A stretch of 64,000 bases of DNA from Ideonella margarita (GCF_038066635.1 NZ_JBBUTI010000005.1:326618-390617); one strand, 5' to 3'; shown: positions 18,059-27,555, counted from the first letter of the stretch. A program made the numbers and translations. Notes: generated from the sequence alone by a model not told the origin.

Positions 18059-18088
18059 TTGACCGGTTATTTCGAGCCTACCTACAAT
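18059..18088 (+). promoter_or_regulatory. Sigma-70 promoter for the lytic transglycosylase
   Basis: TTGACC, 18-base spacer, TACAAT. It predicts a leader of about 195 bases before the ATG at 18290. The leader holds a small inverted repeat (CGGGTTTACCCG) but no riboswitch I recognise. Confidence 0.5.
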
Positions 18089-18289
18089 CCGGCTCAACGT
18101 TCTAGATACGGGTTTACCCGCGCCACGTAGTTCGGCGCAGTGACAGGGAAACCATCCCGCTTCTGCCGTGCTTTCCGAGTGCCTCGCACCGATTCACACC
18201 ACGGCAGCCGATTATCACCACCCCAGGTTTGTACGCAGGCGCCTCGCCAGCAAGACCGCACCGGGTGGTGGCCCGAAGAAAGGAAACGC

Positions 18290-19195
18290 ATGTCCGAGTC
18301 CACTTGGTGGCAGCGCATGACCGCAGCCACACGCCAGTCCGCCGGGATCTTCCTGCGCGACGTCGGCCACGGCCTGCTGGATGTCAGCCACAACATGCTC
18401 GCGCTGCTGGGTTTGCTGGTGGTGGCCACGGTGCTGTTCACCGCCGGCCGCGCAGACCTGCGCCAGTCGATGGAGCGGCAAGCCCTGGGCTGGCTGCAGG
18501 AGCGGCACGCCGAAACGCAGGAGCCCGCCGATTACGTGGCGATGCCGGATGATCCGGACGCCACCAACCTGGCCAAGGCCTTGGCCACCGACCCGGCCAC
18601 GTTGAGCCGCCAGCAGTCGGCCGTCGCCACCTGGCTGTCGCGCCGCTATCACGTGGCCGCCGAACCGGTGGCCCGGCTGGTGCAGGAAGCCTGGCATGTC
18701 GGCCAGCGCGCCGGGCTCGATCCGACCCTGATCCTGGCCATCGTCGCCATCGAATCCAGCTTCAACCCGTTTGCGCAGAGCCCGGTGGGCGCCCAGGGCC
18801 TGATGCAGGTGATGACCCGGGTGCACAACGACAAGTACGAAGCGTTTGGCGGCAAGCTCACGGCGTTTGATCCGGTGACCAACCTGCGCGTGGGTGTGCA
18901 GGTGCTGCGTGAATGCATCACCCGCGCCGGCGGCCTGGAAGCCGGCCTGCGCTTTTATGTGGGCGCAGCCAACATGGACAACGACGGCGGTTATGCCTCC
19001 AAGGTGCTGGCCGAGCAGCAGTTCCTGGTCCGCGTTGCCGCAGGCCACGCCGTGCCTGTGACCGTCTCCACCCCGGCCTACACCGCGCCGGCAGCCGCAG
19101 CGGCACCGACGCCCAACTCGGGCGCTGCGTCGCAAGTGCCCCCGACCGAAGCTGCACCGACTGTCCAGCGCGAGCAGGTTGCGCTGGCGCACTGA
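18290..19195 (+). CDS. Membrane-anchored lytic transglycosylase (SLT domain)
   Basis: Predicted peptidoglycan lytic transglycosylase of 301 aa. A single transmembrane segment lies at about 35-53 (MLALLGLLVVATVLFTAG), so the catalytic domain is periplasmic. The SLT domain (about 130-255) has the catalytic Glu in AIVAIESSFNPFAQS, then SPVGAQGLMQVM and the FYVGAANMDNDGGYASKVL repeat-like end. The C-terminus is a Pro/Ala-rich tail. The ATG at 18290 has a good AAGGAA ribosome site; the open frame upstream to 18140 lacks family support. Confidence 0.88.
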   Translation: MSESTWWQRMTAATRQSAGIFLRDVGHGLLDVSHNMLALLGLLVVATVLFTAGRADLRQSMERQALGWLQERHAETQEPADYVAMPDDPDATNLAKALATDPATLSRQQSAVATWLSRRYHVAAEPVARLVQEAWHVGQRAGLDPTLILAIVAIESSFNPFAQSPVGAQGLMQVMTRVHNDKYEAFGGKLTAFDPVTNLRVGVQVLRECITRAGGLEAGLRFYVGAANMDNDGGYASKVLAEQQFLVRVAAGHAVPVTVSTPAYTAPAAAAAPTPNSGAASQVPPTEAAPTVQREQVALAH

Positions 19196-19293
19196 GCCCG
19201 GCTGTGCGGTCTGACCGCCCTGGCAGCGCTGACAGGCCATTGCGGCCCTCAGCGTTGACCATCAACCGGCCACAAACCGGTACACTTGAGCCC

Positions 19294-19412
19294 ACGCGCG
19301 ACTGGCGATAACGCGACGGCCCGAACAAGGGCAGTCGTCGAGGTGGATCACCACCGGGAAGCGCGGGGCTGCTGAACAAGCAGCGTTATCAAAGCCGTTC
19401 GCCTGGGCACCC
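19294..19412 (+). ncRNA. ZTP (pfl-motif) riboswitch upstream of glyA
   Basis: The leader of glyA has the hallmarks of the ZTP/ZMP riboswitch. GCGACTGGCG (19298-19307) is followed by GATAACGC, which pairs with GCGTTATC at 19383-19390. The hairpin GGTGG-ATCA-CCACC is followed by GGGAAGC (19342-19362). A variable linker hairpin GCTGCT/AGCAGC follows (19368-19384), then the pseudoknot segment CGCCTGGGCA (19400-19409). The class senses the purine intermediate ZTP when 10-formyl-THF is short and turns on one-carbon genes such as glyA. The element ends about 65 bases before the ATG. A -10-like TACACT at 19281-19286 would start transcription at its 5' edge. Confidence 0.85.
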
Positions 19413-19476
19413 TGTCCCCGTCATGATCTGCATGCCGGGCGCACAGGCCCATCCGCCCCGACCAGAAGGAAATTCC

Positions 19477-20727
19477 ATGTTTGACCGTTCCCAATCGACG
19501 ATCGCCAACGTCGACCCCGAGCTGTTCGCCGCCATCCAGGCTGAAAACCAGCGCCAGGAAGAGCACATCGAACTGATTGCCTCGGAAAACTACACCTCGC
19601 CAGCCGTGATGGCCGTGCAGGGGAGCCAGCTGACGAACAAGTACGCAGAAGGCTACCCGGGCAAGCGTTACTACGGCGGCTGCGAAAACGTCGACGTGGT
19701 TGAGCAACTCGCCATCGACCGCGTGAAGCAACTGTTTGGCGCCAATTTCGCCAACGTGCAGCCGAACTCCGGCTCGCAAGCCAACCAGGCCGTGTTCTTC
19801 GGCCTGCTGCAGCCCGGCGACACCATCATGGGCATGAGCCTGGCCGAAGGCGGCCACCTGACCCACGGCATGCCGCTGAACATGAGCGGCAAGTGGTTCA
19901 ACGTGGTGAGCTATGGCCTCGACGCCAATGAAGCCATCGACTACGACGCCATGGAAGCCCTGGCCCGTGAACGTCGCCCCAAGCTGATCATCGCTGGTGC
20001 TTCGGCCTACGCCCTGCGCATCGACTTCGAGCGCTTCTCGAAGATCGCCAAGGAAATCGGCGCCTACTTCATGGTCGACATGGCGCACTACGCCGGCCTG
20101 ATCGCTGCAGGCGTCTACCCGAACCCGGTGCCATTCGCTGACGTGGTCACCTCGACCACCCACAAGAGCCTGCGCGGCCCGCGTGGCGGCATCATCCTGA
20201 TGAATGACGAGGCGATCGCAAAGAAGATCAACTCGGCGATCTTCCCCGGCATCCAGGGTGGCCCGCTGATGCACGTCATCGGCGGCAAGGCCGTCGCGTT
20301 CAAGGAAGCCCTGAGCCCCGAGTTCAAGGCGTACCAGGAACAGGTCGTGAAGAACGCGAAGGTGCTGGCCGAAACCCTGATCGCGCGCGGTCTGCGCATC
20401 GTGTCGGGCCGTACCGAAAGCCACGTCATGCTGGTGGACCTGCGTCCCAAGGGTCTGACTGGCAAGGAAGCCGAGGCCATCCTGGGCGCCGCCCACATGA
20501 CCTGCAACAAGAACGGCATCCCGAACGATCCGCAGAAGCCTATGGTCACCAGCGGCATCCGCCTGGGCACCCCGGCCATGACCACCCGCGGTTTCAAGGA
20601 AGAACAGGCACGTGCCACGGCACACCTGATCGCCGACGTGCTGGACAACCCGCACGACGAAGGCAACCTGGCCACTGTGCGCGCCAAGGTGTCGGCCCTG
20701 ACGCGTGACTTCCCGGTTTACCGTTGA
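19477..20727 (+). CDS. glyA: Serine hydroxymethyltransferase
   Basis: PLP enzyme converting serine plus THF into glycine plus 5,10-methylene-THF. 416 aa. Seen: ELIASENYTSPAVM, GYPGKRYYGGCENVD, NVQPNSGSQAN and the PLP-lysine motif STTHKSLRGPRGG. The ATG at 19477 has an AAGGA site; an upstream frame to 19423 lies inside the leader. It is controlled by a predicted ZTP riboswitch and followed by a strong hairpin and nrdR. Confidence 0.98.
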   Translation: MFDRSQSTIANVDPELFAAIQAENQRQEEHIELIASENYTSPAVMAVQGSQLTNKYAEGYPGKRYYGGCENVDVVEQLAIDRVKQLFGANFANVQPNSGSQANQAVFFGLLQPGDTIMGMSLAEGGHLTHGMPLNMSGKWFNVVSYGLDANEAIDYDAMEALARERRPKLIIAGASAYALRIDFERFSKIAKEIGAYFMVDMAHYAGLIAAGVYPNPVPFADVVTSTTHKSLRGPRGGIILMNDEAIAKKINSAIFPGIQGGPLMHVIGGKAVAFKEALSPEFKAYQEQVVKNAKVLAETLIARGLRIVSGRTESHVMLVDLRPKGLTGKEAEAILGAAHMTCNKNGIPNDPQKPMVTSGIRLGTPAMTTRGFKEEQARATAHLIADVLDNPHDEGNLATVRAKVSALTRDFPVYR

Positions 20728-20762
20728 GTCCGCAGCCGGCGTGACCGCCGGCCGATAGCCCA

Positions 20763-20799
20763 CCACAGGCCCGCAGGTCCATTGCCTGCGGGCCTGTGG
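20763..20799. terminator. Strong hairpin after glyA
   Basis: CCACAGGCCCGCAGG, 7-base loop, then a perfect 15-bp complement. No T run follows, so it may be a terminator that leaks, or an mRNA-stabilising stem between glyA and nrdR. Confidence 0.55.
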
Positions 20800-20838
20800 C
20801 GCATTGAACGCCCTTCCCCACATTGATCGGTACCCGCC

Positions 20839-21282
20839 ATGCGCTGCCCCTACTGCAGTCACGATGAAACCCAGGTTGTCGAGACCCGCGAGTCCGACGA
20901 AGGCGATGTGGTTCGGCGTCGGCGCCGATGCAGCAAATGCGAGAAGCGCTTCACCACGTATGAGCGCGCGGAAATCGCCTTGCCGGCCGTGGTCAAGCGT
21001 GGCGGTGCCCGGGTGGAGTTTGACCCCGCCAAGCTGCGCGCCTCGATGACCCTGGCCCTGCGCAAGCGCCAGGTGAGCATCGAGCAGATCGATGCCGCGA
21101 TCGAGCGCATCCAGGAAAAGCTGCTGGCCAGCGGCCTGCGCGAAGTACCCTCCACCCGCGTGGGCGAGTTGGTGATGCGTGAACTCAAGCGCCTCGACAA
21201 GGTGGCCTACGTGCGCTTTGCCTCGGTGTACCGCAGCTTCGAAGACGTTGACGAGTTCAGCCGACTGATCAAGGAAATCTGA
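20839..21282 (+). CDS. nrdR: Transcriptional repressor NrdR
   Basis: Zinc-ribbon plus ATP-cone repressor of ribonucleotide reductase genes. 147 aa. Starts MRCPYCSHDETQVVETR, with the second metal pair CSKC at about 32-35, then RFTTYER, and an ATP-cone from about 49 (VVKRGGARVEFD) to YVRFASVYRSFED. glyA-nrdR is a usual betaproteobacterial order. Confidence 0.97.
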   Translation: MRCPYCSHDETQVVETRESDEGDVVRRRRRCSKCEKRFTTYERAEIALPAVVKRGGARVEFDPAKLRASMTLALRKRQVSIEQIDAAIERIQEKLLASGLREVPSTRVGELVMRELKRLDKVAYVRFASVYRSFEDVDEFSRLIKEI

Positions 21283-21321
21283 GCCTGGGGTGGTTTGGGC
21301 AGTGAAACAGCTCGCCAGCCT

Positions 21322-21783
21322 TCAGCGCCAGCAGTCTTTCACGGCCCACCGCGCGGTGGCGCCGACGCCCTTTTCACCCAGGTCGGACAGGGTGAGCGTG
21401 CCGCAATTTGCATCGGCGACCACGGGCTCGGCCAGTATCAAGAAGGTGTGCGGATCATCTGCCGGGATCACAACGCTCAACCGGTGATGAGCGACGCTGC
21501 CCGGTGATCCGGCCGGCGCCGTCATCAGGCCCGAGGACGGCAGGTAGGCGGCTTCGTTGGCGCCGGCATAGCTGTTCTTCGCAGCGTGGAAGCGCTGCAG
21601 GTAATGCACCACCTGCATCATCACGGCCTGGGCATCGCTGCGGCGGGCTCTGGCCACATGGTCCAGATACGCTGGAAGCGCCAGGCTGCCAAGCACGCCA
21701 ATGATGGCCAACACAGCCAGCAGCTCCAGCAGGCTGAAGCCGCGAATCAGCCGCTTGGTCGGTCTGCAGTGCAGGCATGCCAT
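21322..21783 (-). CDS. pilE: Type IV pilin-like protein (PilE type)
   Basis: 153-aa prepilin. The leader ends KRLIRG and the mature protein begins FSLLELLAVLAIIG, with Glu at +5, a classical PilD cleavage site and N-methyl-Phe helix. Four cysteines occur, two of them in the initial leader and two near the C-terminus (NCGTL, KDCWR) that can form the D-region disulfide. It is last gene of the minus-strand fimT-pilVWXY1E operon, 24 bases after pilY1, so it is more likely a minor pilin than the main subunit. Confidence 0.85.
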   Translation of the reverse strand: MACLHCRPTKRLIRGFSLLELLAVLAIIGVLGSLALPAYLDHVARARRSDAQAVMMQVVHYLQRFHAAKNSYAGANEAAYLPSSGLMTAPAGSPGSVAHHRLSVVIPADDPHTFLILAEPVVADANCGTLTLSDLGEKGVGATARWAVKDCWR

Positions 21784-21807
21784 GGGGGGCGCGTCGAAGG
21801 GTTGGCA

Positions 21808-24800
21808 TCAACGCGGCTGCGGCGGCTGCAGCAAGGGGCGCCATACGCGGTCCACGATGCGCCGCACTTCACCACCGCACTGGCCCTCACACGGAATGCA
21901 GAGCGGCGTGACGGCACCACCCGGGCTGACGCGGCGCACCAGATGAAAACCTGGCGCACACACCCCGCCCGAGTCAGGTGGACGGCGTTCAGCCGTGCGT
22001 GCATCGCCCTCCCCCACCCGCACCGACTCCGACTGCAGCAAGCCCCAGCCGTCCACGCTGCTGACCACTGCGGCCACGCCTGAAACGTCAGTGGCATTCA
22101 CCAAGCCGTCGCCGTTGGTATCGAGGGCTGGCGCCTGTGGCGCCCCGCCGGTGGAGACCGACAGCAGGAACGCCATGCCTTCAGCAGGCCTGCTCTCACA
22201 GGGCAAGGCCACTTGCCCCGGGCGCACGACGTTCAACAACACCTTCGACAGCACCCGTTGAGGCGTGTGCAGCAAGCGCCAGCCCGGCAGGCCCTCGAGG
22301 TCCAGCACCCAGCCCGCCTGCCGCGTCCAGTCAACAGCCTGAGAACTCACGCGGCGATACACCTGGCCGGACATCAACTCAGGCCCGCCCAGTTGCTGCA
22401 CTTGAAGATTGCTGCGCGTGCGGGGCTGGAATGGTCCGGAGCTGCCCGGTGAGGCCGGCGGCCCCGTCAGCGCCTGGTCGGGTGTCGGGTCCCAGACGCC
22501 GTACAAGCTTTGCAATGAGGTATCCAGCGCATCCGTGGCGGTGATCAAGCGGCCTGAGCCAAACACCACCATCCGGCCACCGCCGGTGTGCGGCACGAGC
22601 ACCGGTGCTGCGGTGATCGACTGGCTGACGCCTGCCGATTGAAACAACGGTCGGCCCTCCAGGCCCACACGCCAACGCGTCGGCCCGCCCGCGGCCAGAT
22701 CGAAGCGCCAGAGTTGCCCCTCCAGATCGCCTGCATAGATGGCAATCACCTCCCCCGCAGTGTCACGCAGCAACTGCACGCCCATCAAACCATTGCCCTG
22801 CCCACCCGGAACAACCAGGCGATGGACCTCGGCCGGCCGCTCCAGGTTGACCGCCAGCAAGGCGGCCTGCCCACCTGGACTGGCGGCGCCGTTGCCAAAG
22901 AAGGCAAACCAGCCTGCACCCTGAACGTGCCCAACCCTGACTGGCGTGGTGACATGCCCAAGATCAGGATCATTGCTCAGGTCGAACACCACCTGATTCG
23001 CGGTCGGCGGGTTGCCGTTTGACGGGAGCTTCAGACCAAACACCGACCGACCACCGCCGCCCATGCTGCCCAGCACCAGCGTTTCCCAGCGCCCGGACAG
23101 CCAGGCCTGCGCCTCGGTCAGCGGGCCATCCACACCCAGGTGATGGGGCTGAGCTTCGGTGCCGTAAGCCGTGCTCAGCCAACCCGACAACCAGGGCCAC
23201 GCGCCGGCCGGCACATAGGCCATCACCTCGTCGCCGGTCGCACCGTTCACCAGATGGAACATGCCGTCATTGCTGCCGAAACCCACACTGCCGCTCGCCG
23301 ACGATGCCGCTCGTTCGGCCAGGTAAACGGGATAGGCCGCCGCTGCAGCGCGGTCGCTCAAGGCCTGGTAGCCCATGTCCACCGCTTGGTTGATCACAAG
23401 GGGCGGCGCATTGACGACGCCACCGATGGGCTGCGCTTGCAGGCTGCGCCAGCCGGCCGCGAGCTCGGGCGGCACGCCGCCGCCACGGACCAGGCTCACT
23501 ACGCTGGCAGAGCCCAGGTAAGCACGGGCAAGGTCGTCAAGATCATGCCAGTTGAAGGCCACGCCAGTGCCCCGCCGTGTGTGCCAGGTGAATACGCGGC
23601 GCTGCGTTTCGCCTGTCGCCTGCAATGAGCAGCGCAACTGATCCGCCGCTGACCACTTGGGCGGCACGTCAGGCGCGTTGCCCTGCAGTGCCGCCGCATC
23701 CACCAGGCGCACGTCGCCTGACCATCGGCCTGGCTCGAACATCGCCTGAACCCAGGAGAGGTCAGCGCCTGCCCCGGCGGAGTAAGCCACTTGTGAAGAC
23801 ATCACCTGGGCCGGTGTGCTCGCCCGCAACAACACGCTGTCGAGCGCCGCCGACAAGCCCTCGGCGGTGGTGGCCGGATGAAAGTCGCCGGCGGTATTGA
23901 CCGCGGCATGCCAGAGATCATCAATGCGCGCTGCCGTGTTCTGACGCGGGTCAGGCCAATTCAACGCGCCTTGCGCCAGACGACGCAGGGTGTCGCGGCG
24001 CTGCTCATCGGTCGCGGCGGGCAAGGTGCCTTGCACCCCGAGCCCGATGGCAAAGGTGTTCAGGTGCTGCCAGAAGGCAATGTCGCTGCCGCCGGGGCGG
24101 AGCAGGTTGGGCAGCCCGGGCTGCAGGTCTTCCACGAAGTCCCGCATGACCACGTCGGCCAGGGTGTCAGCAAGCGCTGGCGCGCTGTCAAGGTAGGGCC
24201 GGCGGGCGAGGTAACGCGTCTGCCGCCAGCCGCCAGGGTTGGACAGGGCATGGTCCGGCCCATCCTTGCCGTCGACATCGCCGGCGCCCACGTAGAAGTC
24301 GTTGTAATACCCGTCCGTCAGGATGACGTTGGCTGAGCGCCGGCAACCGGCAGCCGGTGCTGACGCATCACCATCGTCATTCAACCAGGCGCTGTTCGTG
24401 CCTGTCTGGCGGAAGTACTGCCCGACGGCCTCCACGGCGCTGCGCATCGGGGTGGTGGGCCACGACTGCACCGCCTGCAGCCCGGCCAGCACACGCCCCA
24501 GATGGTCGCTGGTCAGAGGAAGCACCGGCTGCTGCGCCACCGCCCCGGGCTGCAACAAACCCTGGCTGCCGTTCATCTGGCTCCAGCCGAGCCGCAGGCG
24601 CCCTTGGTATTGCACAAGCGCCTCCGACAAGGCGGCCTTGGTGAGGGCCTCGCGCGTGCGGTGGTAGGTGAACCAGTTGGCGAAGTTCTGCCGCTCTTCA
24701 GCTTGGGTGCAGCGGCTGGCGAGGCAGTCAGCTCGACCGGGGGCTTTGACGACCGGCGCATGTTCACCATCGACATTCACATCGAATCGACGGTAGGCGT

Positions 24801-25560
24801 TGGCCAAGGTCGGGTCTGCACCGGCCTGCAGGCGATAGACCAGGCCCGGGCTGAAGAGCTGTGTGCCGGCACTGCAGAGGTGGCTCGCCGCACACCAGGT
24901 CGCATCGATGACCAAGGTACCGGTGAGGTTGAAGACCGCGCTGGCGTTCGCCACATCCCAGGGCGCTTTGTCGGCAGAAAAGGCTGGACGGCGCGCTCCG
25001 CCGCTGCCGGTCACCCAAGGCAGGTAGCGACGATCAGGGTTGTAGAAAAGCGCATTCACGTCCGGCGAGCGGAACTGCCTCTGGAAAATGGCGTCATCGT
25101 CGGCCGTGACGTGTTTGGCAGCGCTCACCACCCCGTCGAGATAGCCCGCAGGGCCGCGACCGAGCTTGCGCGGATCAGCTGGAAAACCCGCCAGCCAGTA
25201 GCGGGTGCAGGACGGCCCGCAGGGCGCCGTGCCGTTGAGCGTCACAGCCGCCCCATTGACCGGAAATGGCCCCTCCGGCATGAAGTCCGCGAGCATCGAA
25301 CCGGAGTCGTCCAGTGTGAACATGACATTCGGGCTCGGTGCGGGTGGCGCCGGCTGAAGCAGCGGCTGCTGGGCCGGCAACAAGTCGGCCGCTGCAGCCA
25401 TGGGCGCAAATGACAAGCCCAATCCAAGATGGAAAGTCAGACGCCAACACAAGCGCAGGGCCTGGTCGCCAAGCGTCGTCACGGGGTCCGCAGGCAGGCG
25501 CGAGCGGGATTCGGAAAAGAACAGAGGCATTCGCGTGCTCCGTGGCAATGGCAGGAACAT
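21808..25560 (-). CDS. pilY1: PilY1-type pilus tip adhesin and biogenesis factor
   Basis: 1250 aa. An N-terminal export region is followed by NVMFTLDDSGSM, a VWA-like MIDAS motif, a central VWA-like region and a C-terminal PilY1 beta-propeller (about 700-1100; GMFHLVNGATGDEVMAYVP, DLEGQLWRFDL). Near the end LDTNGDGLVNATD is an EF-hand or dockerin-like calcium loop. PilY1 sits at the pilus tip, promotes extension and mediates adhesion. The ATG at 25560 overlaps the pilX stop as TGATG, supporting translational coupling; ATG 25530 is the alternative. Confidence 0.9.
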   Translation of the reverse strand: MFLPLPRSTRMPLFFSESRSRLPADPVTTLGDQALRLCWRLTFHLGLGLSFAPMAAAADLLPAQQPLLQPAPPAPSPNVMFTLDDSGSMLADFMPEGPFPVNGAAVTLNGTAPCGPSCTRYWLAGFPADPRKLGRGPAGYLDGVVSAAKHVTADDDAIFQRQFRSPDVNALFYNPDRRYLPWVTGSGGARRPAFSADKAPWDVANASAVFNLTGTLVIDATWCAASHLCSAGTQLFSPGLVYRLQAGADPTLANAYRRFDVNVDGEHAPVVKAPGRADCLASRCTQAEERQNFANWFTYHRTREALTKAALSEALVQYQGRLRLGWSQMNGSQGLLQPGAVAQQPVLPLTSDHLGRVLAGLQAVQSWPTTPMRSAVEAVGQYFRQTGTNSAWLNDDGDASAPAAGCRRSANVILTDGYYNDFYVGAGDVDGKDGPDHALSNPGGWRQTRYLARRPYLDSAPALADTLADVVMRDFVEDLQPGLPNLLRPGGSDIAFWQHLNTFAIGLGVQGTLPAATDEQRRDTLRRLAQGALNWPDPRQNTAARIDDLWHAAVNTAGDFHPATTAEGLSAALDSVLLRASTPAQVMSSQVAYSAGAGADLSWVQAMFEPGRWSGDVRLVDAAALQGNAPDVPPKWSAADQLRCSLQATGETQRRVFTWHTRRGTGVAFNWHDLDDLARAYLGSASVVSLVRGGGVPPELAAGWRSLQAQPIGGVVNAPPLVINQAVDMGYQALSDRAAAAAYPVYLAERAASSASGSVGFGSNDGMFHLVNGATGDEVMAYVPAGAWPWLSGWLSTAYGTEAQPHHLGVDGPLTEAQAWLSGRWETLVLGSMGGGGRSVFGLKLPSNGNPPTANQVVFDLSNDPDLGHVTTPVRVGHVQGAGWFAFFGNGAASPGGQAALLAVNLERPAEVHRLVVPGGQGNGLMGVQLLRDTAGEVIAIYAGDLEGQLWRFDLAAGGPTRWRVGLEGRPLFQSAGVSQSITAAPVLVPHTGGGRMVVFGSGRLITATDALDTSLQSLYGVWDPTPDQALTGPPASPGSSGPFQPRTRSNLQVQQLGGPELMSGQVYRRVSSQAVDWTRQAGWVLDLEGLPGWRLLHTPQRVLSKVLLNVVRPGQVALPCESRPAEGMAFLLSVSTGGAPQAPALDTNGDGLVNATDVSGVAAVVSSVDGWGLLQSESVRVGEGDARTAERRPPDSGGVCAPGFHLVRRVSPGGAVTPLCIPCEGQCGGEVRRIVDRVWRPLLQPPQPR

Positions 25561-26084
25561 CAGGGCTCAATCGGCGCCAGCAGCACGGTCGACTGCGACC
25601 ACGCGGCTGCTCCGAGGCGGGTGCGACCAAGCGCGTCGGGTTGATAGTTTTGGCTGAACCCGCGCGCCGTCACATCGACCACCTCACCGCCCCCGGGTAG
25701 CACTCGCCGCTCGGCCAGGCACTGAGGCAGGTAGGCGGGAGCAGCGGCGCCCGACAGGAGCTCGGCGGGCACGGTTGCTGCCAGCACCATCGACCCGGAC
25801 CAGGCATCAAATCGCTCCCAGAGCGCGCCGGTATCAAGTGGCTCATGCACCGTGACAGCGGGGTTGGGCTGAAGCAATTGGCGCTCGCACCAGCGCAATG
25901 CCAACTCGGCAGCCTGCTGTGCCTGCAGCTGTATGCGCATGCCCGACGCGACGCTGTCGACGCCCTGCGCCGCGCGCATCACAGCCATGGCTGTCAAGCT
26001 GATCAAGGCCAGCATCACCAGTGACACGATCAGGGCTACACCCTGCTGGGGGGCAGCAAGGCTGCGCGACGGGCGCCGGCTCAC
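25560..26084 (-). CDS. pilX: Minor pilin PilX
   Basis: 174 aa. The leader-like start SLAAPQQG is followed by VALIVSLVMLALISLTAMAVMRAAQ, the PilX-type helix that lacks Glu+5. Then the conserved SGMRIQLQAQQAAELALRWCE stretch. A minor pilin of the priming complex that starts pilus assembly with PilV, PilW and PilY1. Its ATG overlaps the pilW stop (ATGA) and its stop overlaps the pilY1 start. Confidence 0.85.
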   Translation of the reverse strand: MSRRPSRSLAAPQQGVALIVSLVMLALISLTAMAVMRAAQGVDSVASGMRIQLQAQQAAELALRWCERQLLQPNPAVTVHEPLDTGALWERFDAWSGSMVLAATVPAELLSGAAAPAYLPQCLAERRVLPGGGEVVDVTARGFSQNYQPDALGRTRLGAAAWSQSTVLLAPIEP

Positions 26085-26965
26085 AAGCTGCTCCCGACCC
26101 GGTTGTGGAGCAGCACCGTGGTGGTGAAGGCCCGGTAGAGGCGCCGATCAGTTGGCTGCACGGCGGCGCCGAAGGGGTCGCAGCCGCTGTAGGACTGCGG
26201 CACGCCGGCCAGCAGGTCGTCCTCACTGCGAATGACCAGGCAGGCGCGAACGGCCAGCACCTTGCCCCACGCACCGTCAGCGTTCACCTGCGCTGCAGAG
26301 GCGTAATACAGCACACGGCCCAGCGTCAGTTCGCCAGACCCGGACGATGACCCGTCCCCAGGCGAAGGCGCAGCGTCAACGTCAGGCCCGACGCCGTACA
26401 GCAACCGCAAGTCGCTCACGTGCTCCACCAGCATCTGCGCGCCGGTATTGCCCGGGCCCAGGCATTTCAAGCCACCATCCTCAACGTACAAGCGGCTGTA
26501 AGACAGATACAGCGGATTGCCGCTGCCGTCGGAGTCAGGCAAGCGATTGCCCAGGCAATCCAGCGGCCGGCCGTCAGAGGCCAGGCTGTTGCGAAGATCT
26601 GCCTGGAAGACGATCGCCAAAGCGTCGGGACCGTTGCCACCGCGGCAGCTGAGCTGGTCGATGCTGTCAGCCGGTCGGACGAACAGGTTGTCGCACCCCT
26701 TGATGGCGAGCCCCGTGCGGCGGCGAGCCAGTCGGCCGTCCGGCCCCACCGACCAAGGCACGCTGTACCCGGCGGGGGCCAGCTGGGCCCGCAGGATGCC
26801 GAACGCCACAGAAGCGTCTTCGGTCATCTGCATCGTCGCGCGGGCCACGCGGCCGGTGGAGGCTGCAGCCAGCGTGACGCCGTACAGCGCACCCAGCAAC
26901 ACCAGGCTGACCACCAAGGACACCAGCATGTCGACCAGGGTGAAACCGCCGCAGTCTCGTTTCAC
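26081..26965 (-). CDS. pilW: Minor pilin PilW
   Basis: 294 aa with a GTG start at 26965 that overlaps the pilV stop (GTGA); a longer frame to 27028 would run inside pilV. The leader KRDCGG precedes FTLVDMLVSLVVSLVLLGALYG; position +5 is Asp instead of the usual Glu. Internal MLVEHVSDLRLLYGVGPD is typical of PilW. Part of the minor-pilin priming complex. Confidence 0.85.
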   Translation of the reverse strand: MKRDCGGFTLVDMLVSLVVSLVLLGALYGVTLAAASTGRVARATMQMTEDASVAFGILRAQLAPAGYSVPWSVGPDGRLARRRTGLAIKGCDNLFVRPADSIDQLSCRGGNGPDALAIVFQADLRNSLASDGRPLDCLGNRLPDSDGSGNPLYLSYSRLYVEDGGLKCLGPGNTGAQMLVEHVSDLRLLYGVGPDVDAAPSPGDGSSSGSGELTLGRVLYYASAAQVNADGAWGKVLAVRACLVIRSEDDLLAGVPQSYSGCDPFGAAVQPTDRRLYRAFTTTVLLHNRVGSSL

Positions 26966-27555
26966 AACGCCACCCTGAAGCTCAGGCACCGCACCTGCGG
27001 TTCGGCATTCACCAGATCTGGCGGGCACTCCAACTGGCCGACAAGAGCCAAACCTCGTTGCGCGGCACCCGCCAGCGTCGACGGATCACGCCACATCACC
27101 CAGATGTAGGCGGCCTGCCCGGAGGCCACCACGCGGATGGCGCCTGCGCCTTGCGGCAAGGCATCAAACAGGGCCTTCCGCCACTGCGCCAGATCCTGTG
27201 CAGACAACTCGGCGGCGGTGCATGCCCTGGCCTCCTGACAAGCTGAGGGCGCATCGGGTGCATCGCGCTGAAGGCTGCTCACCTTCAGTTGATAGCTGCC
27301 GAGGTGCGCAGCGCCGGCATTGGCGCGCATGCGATCAGCGATGTCCGCGGCCAGCAGCACTGCCAGCGCTCGGTACTCGCTCGCTTTGGCCTGCCCCGAT
27401 GCCGACGCCAGCAAGCCCGCCAGAGACATCACGCCCAGCGATGTCACCAGCAGGGCCGCCAGGGTTTCAATCAAGGAAAAACCGCCGGATGAGCACCGTG
27501 GCCCACCAGGGAGCGAGAGAGCATGGCCGGAACCCGGCTCCATCAGCTCGCGCAT
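26962..27555 (-). CDS. pilV: Minor pilin PilV
   Basis: 197 aa. Prepilin site CSSGG then FSLIETLAALLVTSLGVMSLAGL with Glu at +5, followed by EYRALAVLLAADIADRMRAN, which is typical of PilV. A GGAGG sequence four bases before the ATG at 27555 supports that start, giving a 13-base overlap with fimT; ATG 27543 (TGATG overlap) is the alternative. Confidence 0.85.
   Translation of the reverse strand: MRELMEPGSGHALSLPGGPRCSSGGFSLIETLAALLVTSLGVMSLAGLLASASGQAKASEYRALAVLLAADIADRMRANAGAAHLGSYQLKVSSLQRDAPDAPSACQEARACTAAELSAQDLAQWRKALFDALPQGAGAIRVVASGQAAYIWVMWRDPSTLAGAAQRGLALVGQLECPPDLVNAEPQVRCLSFRVAL

Noticed and set aside
18026..18289. Possible riboswitch in the ubiD/transglycosylase gap
   Set aside because: A promoter and one small inverted repeat are visible, but no conserved riboswitch blocks.
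19348..20862. 504-aa open frame on the minus strand
   Set aside because: Antisense to glyA and its riboswitch; no recognisable motif.
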